From the NCBI RefSeq assembly GCF_009905375.1, contig NC_133648.1, forward strand, positions 93,050,905 through 93,114,904: a stretch of DNA of 64,000 nucleotides, in the 5' to 3' direction. Origin of the DNA: Apium graveolens (lineage: Eukaryota > Streptophyta > Magnoliopsida > Apiales > Apiaceae). Position numbers and translations under genes: made by a program. Below are positions 58,277-64,000 of the stretch, piece after piece (within the stretch, counting starts at the first letter, position 1; each line of letters opens with the position of its first letter). The notes beneath the pieces were generated by a model. That model saw only the letters and a list, made by a program, of their open reading frames with translations, was not told where the DNA came from and did no database searches.

Positions 58277-58816
58277 TCTATGTCATCTATGTAATCTGTC
58301 TTGTAGCCTGAAATGAATTTGCTGCAAGAACAAAGTTGGCTTTTATCAAGACTTATCCTATCAACGGATATTCCCTATCCGTTGAAAGCCAAAATTGTTC
58401 TATCAACGGATATTCATTATCCGTTGAAAGACAAATACATTTCTGGTAATTTTATCCTTCAACGGATAAAATAGTGTTGTTCATCAACGGATAAACGGAT
58501 AACTATTTACCTTATCCGTTGATGTGTCACGTTAGTGAGTGACATCCGTTGATTCTTTTACTCAACCGTTGATACAGATATACAGTGTTGTATGTATTTG
58601 TATTTACGGTAGTTTTCAGAATTTCTACAGTTTCTTTTATTCCTGAACGACTTTCACTTATTTAAAAGTATCATTTAATTGTTTTAATTTGTGTTTTAAT
58701 TCAAGAAAGTATAAAAGCCCAATTGAATTCTTATTTTCACTTTACGCTTTCTTGCAATTATCATTCTCCTTCTCTCTCAATTCTCAAGTTCTTCTCTGCA
58801 ACCTCTACTCACAAAA
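58277..58816 (+). promoter_or_regulatory. pol-accessory ORF spacer with candidate internal promoter (B)
   Basis: 540 non-coding bases. Nonamer cluster 58361-58573, then AAGTATAAAAGCCC (TATA box 58710-58717), then a CT-rich leader from about 58740 to the ATG at 58817. Element C has the same AGTATAAAAGCC about 110 bases from its ATG; A has a damaged TATTAAAA. Confidence 0.6.
58361..58573 (+). repeat. Nonamer cluster upstream of the internal promoter (B)
   Basis: Eight exact copies in both orientations and two variants. Two inverted pairs (58361-58385 and the next) would form 9-10-bp hairpins with loops of five to seven bases. Confidence 0.9.
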
Positions 58817-60784
58817 ATGGCACCAGTAGTCAAAATTATGTCTCAAACAGGATTTGTTTATGAAAAGAATAATTTCATAGTCTTGGTTGAAAAGAAGGAA
58901 GCCCATTCTGATTATCACAAGATGATGGACTTCATCAAGAACTGCAAACTAAGCTATGCAATGCTGGAAGCCCCAACCATCTACTGTGAAGTGATTGAGG
59001 AGATTTGGACAACTGCAGAGTTCAACTCCACAGATATGGCCATTGCCTTCTCTCTCAAAGGTAAGGACTATTGTATTAATTGTGATGATTTACAATCTTG
59101 CTTTAAGTTGCCTGAGAATAATGCCATGACACCACACACTGATAAAGATGTCTCTGCTATGCTAGATTCCATAGGCTATGCTTTTGATTCTACTAGTTTA
59201 GGTAGTATTAGAAGAAAAGGCCTTAGGAAAGAATGGAGTTTTCTTGGAGATGCCTTTATTAAGGTTTTCTCTGGGAAGATTAGCAATTTTGATGCTATCA
59301 CTTCATCTCTTGTTAATATGCTCTATATGCTAGTTTCCGATAGGTACTTTAATTTTAGCAACTGTGTTATGCTAGAATTAGGTTCCAGATTAGGTAACAA
59401 AGCTAATAGACCATATAACATCTACTTTGCTAGATTCTTTATGTTATTGGCTAACCATGTTGCTGAAGGTTTGGTTATATCCAATGAGAATAATAAACTC
59501 AAATGCTGGGCACAAGAGAAAAGGGTCCTTGCAGACCTTTTGAGAATGAACCTCAACAGCCAGGTGCCATTGGTATACTTGCCAATCATGAATGCACCAC
59601 AGGTAAGTAAGGTAAATGTTTCTATAACTCCTACTATTTCCAACCCCAATGTTTCTTTGCCTTCTAGTGTGGCTATGGAACCTGTGTCATTGTCCAAACA
59701 GGCTCCTACCAAAGCCACCAAATCTAAAATCTCCAAAGTCAAGTCAAAGAAACCTACCTCTGTTGTTTCTCAAAAGACAACAGTTGTAACAACTACCATA
59801 AACCCTGAAGGGAGTGAACAGGGTGTGAGTGGTGAGGGGAGGGGTGAACATCAAAAAGCCCCCCAGGATAAGGTGGGAGAGGTGAGTGGTACCCATTCCA
59901 GCCAAGCCACAGTCTCTCAAAAGACTGTAGTGGTTCAAAAGGAGTCCAGCACATCCCTAGTTGCATCCTCCCAAAAGGATGTAACTATTGAAAATAGTCC
60001 CCACCCAGGGACACAGAACAAAAGAGGGAGGGACACTGAAGCTAAACATTCACCAATTCAAGCCTTTTCAAGGAAGAAGAAGGCCAAACCCCTAGTTTCC
60101 ACACAAGGGGCACACACAGCACAAATACACCCACCAGTATCTGTGCCTTCTCAAATTCAGCTAGATGTGATTCCAGCAAATGTGGAATCACAGCCCCATT
60201 CTCTCAATATAGACACACACCATTTCTCAAACTCTCCTACACCCTCTCTGGATGTGGATATGATATTCACATCAATTCCTGATTCTCCCTCATTAAAACT
60301 CAGGAAGGAGCCCCACTCAAAACCTGGTGATCATCATCTTTTAGATGATTTGTTGGATCATCAGCCAATTCTTTCAGATGTAGTTGCAGAATCTGTGTCA
60401 CCTCACTTAAAATCAATCCACACAGATTCAACAATTATATCACTTTCTATATCTACATTATTTCCTTCTTCAACGGATATCTCTCATCCGTTGACAAGTG
60501 GTTGTTCTTCAATGGATAAGCTTAACAGCAGTTATCCGTTGATACCATCAGTTTCCACTTCAACGGATACTCCCTATCCGTTGATGGCCTCTACACACTT
60601 AACAGAAACAACTCCAATTGTAGAGGACATGGCAACTGTACAATCACTTTTAGGCTTGAGAGAAGGGAGTGATTTTTTGAGTGAGAGGCTGGGTTCCTCC
60701 CAGGCAAAAGGAGAGGATGAGAGTCACCAAATGCATGCTATTTCTTCCAGCATGGCAAAAGTAAGTGAGAGAGTGCCACCTTAG
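58817..60784 (+). CDS. Element B accessory ORF, N-terminal part (655 codons)
   Basis: ATG 58817 (MAPVVKIMSQTGFVYEKNNF). Residues 1-240 form a compact domain shared with A and C (FSLKGKDYCIN, GLRKEWSFLGDAFIKVFSGK, LVNMLYMLVSDRYFNF, ARFFMLLANHVAEG); its pattern faintly resembles the helical putative plant transposon domain of other retroelement accessory ORFs. Residues 280-650 are Ser/Thr/Pro/Lys-rich with basic stretches (KISKVKSKK, SRKKKAKP) that could be nuclear signals. No signal peptide or membrane segment is seen, unlike an envelope protein. A one-base deletion near 60772 (relative to A) causes the TAG at 60782. Confidence 0.72.
   Translation: MAPVVKIMSQTGFVYEKNNFIVLVEKKEAHSDYHKMMDFIKNCKLSYAMLEAPTIYCEVIEEIWTTAEFNSTDMAIAFSLKGKDYCINCDDLQSCFKLPENNAMTPHTDKDVSAMLDSIGYAFDSTSLGSIRRKGLRKEWSFLGDAFIKVFSGKISNFDAITSSLVNMLYMLVSDRYFNFSNCVMLELGSRLGNKANRPYNIYFARFFMLLANHVAEGLVISNENNKLKCWAQEKRVLADLLRMNLNSQVPLVYLPIMNAPQVSKVNVSITPTISNPNVSLPSSVAMEPVSLSKQAPTKATKSKISKVKSKKPTSVVSQKTTVVTTTINPEGSEQGVSGEGRGEHQKAPQDKVGEVSGTHSSQATVSQKTVVVQKESSTSLVASSQKDVTIENSPHPGTQNKRGRDTEAKHSPIQAFSRKKKAKPLVSTQGAHTAQIHPPVSVPSQIQLDVIPANVESQPHSLNIDTHHFSNSPTPSLDVDMIFTSIPDSPSLKLRKEPHSKPGDHHLLDDLLDHQPILSDVVAESVSPHLKSIHTDSTIISLSISTLFPSSTDISHPLTSGCSSMDKLNSSYPLIPSVSTSTDTPYPLMASTHLTETTPIVEDMATVQSLLGLREGSDFLSERLGSSQAKGEDESHQMHAISSSMAKVSERVPP
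60470..60584 (+). repeat. Nonamer cluster inside the accessory ORF (B)
   Basis: Five exact copies and TCAATGGAT. Two inverted pairs have a seven-base loop (60470-60494 and 60560-60584). Read as STD and YPL/HPL codons. Confidence 0.9.
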
Positions 60785-60801
60785 AAGGTGAAGGTGAGGG
60801 T

Positions 60802-62205
60802 GTGAGGGTGTGTGTGAGCCAGGGGGAGCCCCTGATGCAAGAAAAGAGAGAAATTGAGAGAAAGGCAGGTACAGAAGCTATAAGGGTGGATCCAGCCATT
60901 GCTAGTGAGTTAATGAAAGTGGATGATGCAGATAAGGGAAGACAATTTCAGCAACACTACAAAGCTGTCATTGATAACATTTCCTTGGATGCTGACACTT
61001 TTACTCACCCTGTTTCAGCCTGTCAATTATTGGCTGCACAGGGCAATGTGGAGGCTGAACAGACACTACACATTGTACACACTTCAGAATCTCTTCTCAG
61101 AGACAAAGCTGCTGTCAACAGGCTGCCTTCTCAAGCTGGTGAGTCATCTGAAGAATTTGGAGTAAATTCTAATGATGATGACTCTAATTCTTTGAATGAG
61201 AGCATGAACTTAGGGGGAGTAGCAGGCCCAAGTTCTGTTCCTAATCATCCTGCATGGGCATGGGCAAAACCATCAACACCAGGAGAGTTTGGTGTCACTT
61301 TGGTCAAACAAGTCATGACAATTCAGCAGGCCATTCAGGAGACTCAGGATGCTGGTACCAAGGCAATTCTTCAAGCTCATCTGGAATCTCTGCATCTCTT
61401 GCAGTTGCAGCATTACCAGCAAAATCTAAGTGTGGATGAGCTCAAGCTGGACATTGCTGATCTGAAATCCTACAATGCTGAGAAATTGGATTCAGTTATA
61501 CCCTATGGTACCATGCAAGATTTGTTGGGGAGACTAAGGAAGGCCTCTGATGCTGATAAGAGGTTGGCCAGATTGGAAGATAGGGTTCAAATAATTGAAG
61601 ACTCCATGGTCACCATTCTTCAGAATCAACAAACTCAAACAAATCTCCTCATGCAGCTGGCACAAGCACAAGGCTTGACCCCTACCCTTGATGATAACAA
61701 AAAGGGGGAGAATAAAGGGGAAGGGGAAGAAGAGCCATCTACAACAGTTCATATTTCTCAAGTGCTAGTTCCTGTCATCACAACTTCTCCACCAATTCAA
61801 GTCAAAGGAAAGCTAGATGGAATTGATCTAATCCAGATAGCTGCAGTTGAATTGCAAGTCAAAGAGCAAAGGAAGAAGATTGATGAAAAGATGCAACTAA
61901 TATTTGGTTCTACAACTTCTCAATCACAATCTGTGAAGCATAGCACAAAAGTGGAATCAATTATTATGGAACTCAAGCCAGTAGGGAGGCATAAGGATGG
62001 AGAAACTTCTTCCAAAGATCTGCAACCTATGGTTCTCAAGCCCAACAACAGATTCAATAAGGACTCTACAAAGAATCCACTAAAAGAGGTGGATTTTCCT
62101 CTTCCAAAAGCAGATGAGGACAAGATTTTAGGAAGGAGTATTGCATATCTCAAAGAGACCATGGATGAGGCTGTAAGGAGAAACATGGCTATTATTTTCA
62201 GATAG
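60802..62205 (+). pseudogene. Element B accessory ORF, middle part with coiled coil
   Basis: 467 codons continuing the frame that A keeps uninterrupted (QGE-LMQ-KRE). Residues about 160-290 contain long heptad-like helices (IQQAIQETQDAGTKAILQAH, LARLEDRVQIIEDSMVTIL) with Gln-rich ends, so oligomerisation is likely. It starts at a GTG without support; the true start is 58817 across a frameshift. It ends in a TAG at 62203-62205, followed in the same frame by the last segment. Confidence 0.65.
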
Positions 62206-62220
62206 GGAAAGAGCATATGT

Positions 62221-63270
62221 GTGATGCAAGGACATCCCAAATTCTCAATAGCCAAGAAGGAAGAAGCCAAAAGGTTGAAGGAAGAAGCCAAACAGCTAAA
62301 GGCTGACAAAAAAGCACAAGCAAAGCTTGAAAAACAGCTAGAGTCAAGTCAGGCTGATGATCAGAAAGTAATTGAAGACAAAGGTGAAGATGAAGCTATG
62401 GGGGACATGGTTGGTACTGAGATGGAGGAAAGAAGTAAGGAAGAATGGCAGAAAGGGAAAAGAAAGAAGGTCAATGCAAAGAGAAAGAAGGTAGATAAGA
62501 CTGAAGAAACCCAATCAATATCCAAACCACTACCCTCTATTCCTGAACCCATTGTACCTGACCCCTTCATGAACATTCATGGTGAAACAATCATTCCCAA
62601 GGAGGAACCAATTGATTGGGACACCATCAAATTGCCCACCTTCCTAACCTCTTCTCCACCATCAAAGAAGCAGAAAAGAAGAATCAAATCAACACCCTCT
62701 AAAGCCTCAATCAAATTCACACAGAAGCCTAAGTCCAAACCTCAAAACTCTAAAGATGATTATGTTCACATCTGTGACATAAAAGAATTTTCAGACATTG
62801 AACTCTATCTGGATGAGCTGGAGGATGTAAGGGGAATAGCTGCATATAGACAGCTACCAGAAAGACTAGTGTTCAAATACAAAAGAGCTGGGGAAAGAAC
62901 ATGGCCTCTTCACAGAATTCTGAATGAAGGCTACACTACCTTGATTAGAGTCTACTCAGCCATACATAAGGATTCTGGCTTTACCAGAACTGCCAGGACT
63001 GAGATTCTCAACAAGATTGCCAACATAAGGAAAACTTGGAGGGAGCCCAATGCTTTGCCTAGAACCTTACTCATTCCAGAGAGAGGTATTACAATTCACA
63101 AATCACCTCATTGGTTGATGGAGTTCAGAGACAACAAAGGAGTCAGAAGATTTTTCAGAATTGAAGATCAGCTAAAGATTGCCAGTAATGAAACTCTCAA
63201 GAATATGCAATCTAAGTTAGATATCAATGAAGAAGATGAAGCTGAATTCTACAGACAACTTCAACTTTAA
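62221..63270 (+). CDS. Element B accessory ORF, C-terminal part
   Basis: 349 codons in the frame of the middle part after a single TAG; the ATG listed is probably internal. Residues 1-50 are a Lys/Glu/Ala coiled coil (KKEEAKRLKEEAKQLKADKK). A basic Pro/Ser-rich linker (KKQKRRIKSTPSK) follows, and from about 178 a globular-looking domain (DYVHICDIKEFSDIELYLDE, LPERLVFKYKRAGERTWPLH, HKSPHWLMEFRDNKGVRRFF). I do not recognise it. No counterpart from A or C is visible here, because both are truncated earlier. Confidence 0.6.
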   Translation: MMQGHPKFSIAKKEEAKRLKEEAKQLKADKKAQAKLEKQLESSQADDQKVIEDKGEDEAMGDMVGTEMEERSKEEWQKGKRKKVNAKRKKVDKTEETQSISKPLPSIPEPIVPDPFMNIHGETIIPKEEPIDWDTIKLPTFLTSSPPSKKQKRRIKSTPSKASIKFTQKPKSKPQNSKDDYVHICDIKEFSDIELYLDELEDVRGIAAYRQLPERLVFKYKRAGERTWPLHRILNEGYTTLIRVYSAIHKDSGFTRTARTEILNKIANIRKTWREPNALPRTLLIPERGITIHKSPHWLMEFRDNKGVRRFFRIEDQLKIASNETLKNMQSKLDINEEDEAEFYRQLQL

Positions 63271-63518
63271 ATAGAGGAGAATGACAGGAGGCTAGGAAAG
63301 AAAACCAGGGATCAAAGGAAAAGAAAGTAATTTGCTCAGGCTAAAGGAGCACCCTTGGAAACAATGTACTTCTTCAATTTCATCTCAGCATATACACTTT
63401 TGCAGCACTTTTGAATTTCTGCTTTGTTACAGTTAATATATTTGTTAAGTGTTTTGTTATCATCAAGCTAAACCCAAATTTATGCCTACAGTTCTAGTAG
63501 ACATAAATAGGGGGAGAT
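63271..63518 (+). other. 3' untranslated region and polypurine tract of B
   Basis: A short AT-rich tail ends in AAATAGGGGGAGA (63505-63517), the plus-strand primer, just before the LTR start at 63519. No further ORF. Confidence 0.8.
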
Positions 63519-64000
63519 TGTTAGGAATATGTGTATTAGTTTGATGATAAGTTCAGCAAAACACTTAAGTAGAAATCTAGTGTTTGTAGCCTCAACGGAT
63601 AAGACCATCTTGGCTATCCGTTGAAGGAGTAGCCTTACTTAGCAATAAGTTTGGTATTGTAGCACATCTCACTTTCTGATTTCAAGCTATAATTCTTAGA
63701 TGTTGTTAGGAGATAATCAGTCATGTTGACTACTAATAGATGTACAAATAGGAGGGCTAATTGTAAATATTTCATGCCTTGTAATTTTGTATAAGTGAAG
63801 AAGTGTCAACGGATATTGAAGACCTTCAACGGATGAGAAACTAAGCTTCAACGGATGCCTCTAATGCTTCAACGGATAATATCCATCAACGGATAAGTGC
63901 TTTAACGGATAAAGCTTCAACTGCTAGAGCATCAACGGATAAAGCCATCAACAGATGAAAGCATCAACGGATGCACTGCTAGAGCATCAACGGATAAAGC
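63519..64000 (+). repeat. Element B 3' LTR, first 482 bases
   Basis: Starts TGTTAGGAAT and matches 51356-51837 with seven substitutions and no gap. About ten exact nonamers are in view. Four of the seven substitutions fall inside nonamers. Truncated by the window edge. Confidence 0.92.

Larger units (their letters stand above)
51356..64000 (+). mobile_element. SIRE-like Ty1/copia element B with long accessory ORF, right end beyond window
   Basis: 5' LTR 51356-52463, primer site, gag, pol, spacer, accessory ORF, polypurine tract and 482 bases of the 3' LTR (from 63519). The two LTRs differ at seven of 482 comparable positions (about 1.5 per cent), so it is young. Lesions: a frameshift and a TAG in gag, a TAA in RNase H, a frameshift and a TAG in the accessory ORF. 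It inserted in the E LTR. Confidence 0.9.

Noticed and set aside
58817..60784. Envelope-like gene
   Set aside because: No signal peptide, membrane span or glycoprotein-like cysteine pattern is visible, so position after pol alone is not enough.

Overview
This window looks like intergenic DNA from a large, repeat-rich flowering-plant genome (a eudicot is likely; I cannot name the species). I find no host gene, rRNA, tRNA, CRISPR array or prokaryotic signal. Essentially all 64 kb is a nest of LTR retrotransposons. Reverse transcriptase, integrase and RNase H motifs, initiator-tRNA-Met primer sites (TGGTATCAGAGC), polypurine tracts, TG...CA LTR ends and 5-bp target duplications support this.

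Layout from left to right. 1-882 is the right-hand part of an LTR of a SIRE-like Ty1/copia element (F, + strand). It lies in the leader of a Ty3/gypsy chromovirus of Tekay/Del type (RLG-1, 883-10272, + strand, 3' LTR 6253-10272). RLG-1 interrupts a minus-strand SIRE-like element A (10273-16639 and 29809-about 33060). A is also split by a complete 13.2-kb Tekay-type element RLG-2 (16640-29808, LTRs of 3868 and 3849 bp, target duplication ACATG). A itself lies in an older minus-strand SIRE-like element C (about 33061-35787). C is cut by element E (35788 to beyond the right edge), which has 4.4-kb LTRs and only 1.3 kb of non-coding interior and so resembles a LARD. The right LTR of E contains two later insertions: a gutted Ty1/copia element D (43048-50981, target duplication ATACT) and a young SIRE-like element B (51356 to the window end, + strand).

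The three SIRE-like elements A, B and C share a design that I consider the most interesting content. After gag and pol they carry a very long accessory ORF (aORF, about 1480 codons in B). It has its own CT-rich leader and a TATA box about 110 bp upstream of its ATG. A nonamer, TCAACGGAT in B or TCGACGGAT in A and C, occurs dozens of times in five non-homologous places: the LTR upstream of its TATA box, late gag, the integrase-RT linker, the spacer upstream of the aORF promoter, and inside the aORF. It is read in different codon frames, so selection or amplification appears to act on the nucleic acid and not on the peptide. A self-regulating protein-plus-motif system is a reasonable hypothesis but unproven.

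The two Tekay elements share a small coiled-coil ORF upstream of gag whose differences are mostly synonymous. Almost every coding region carries stops or frameshifts; the longest intact reading frame is the 1017-codon pol of element B. All alignments and counts were made by eye from the sequence.
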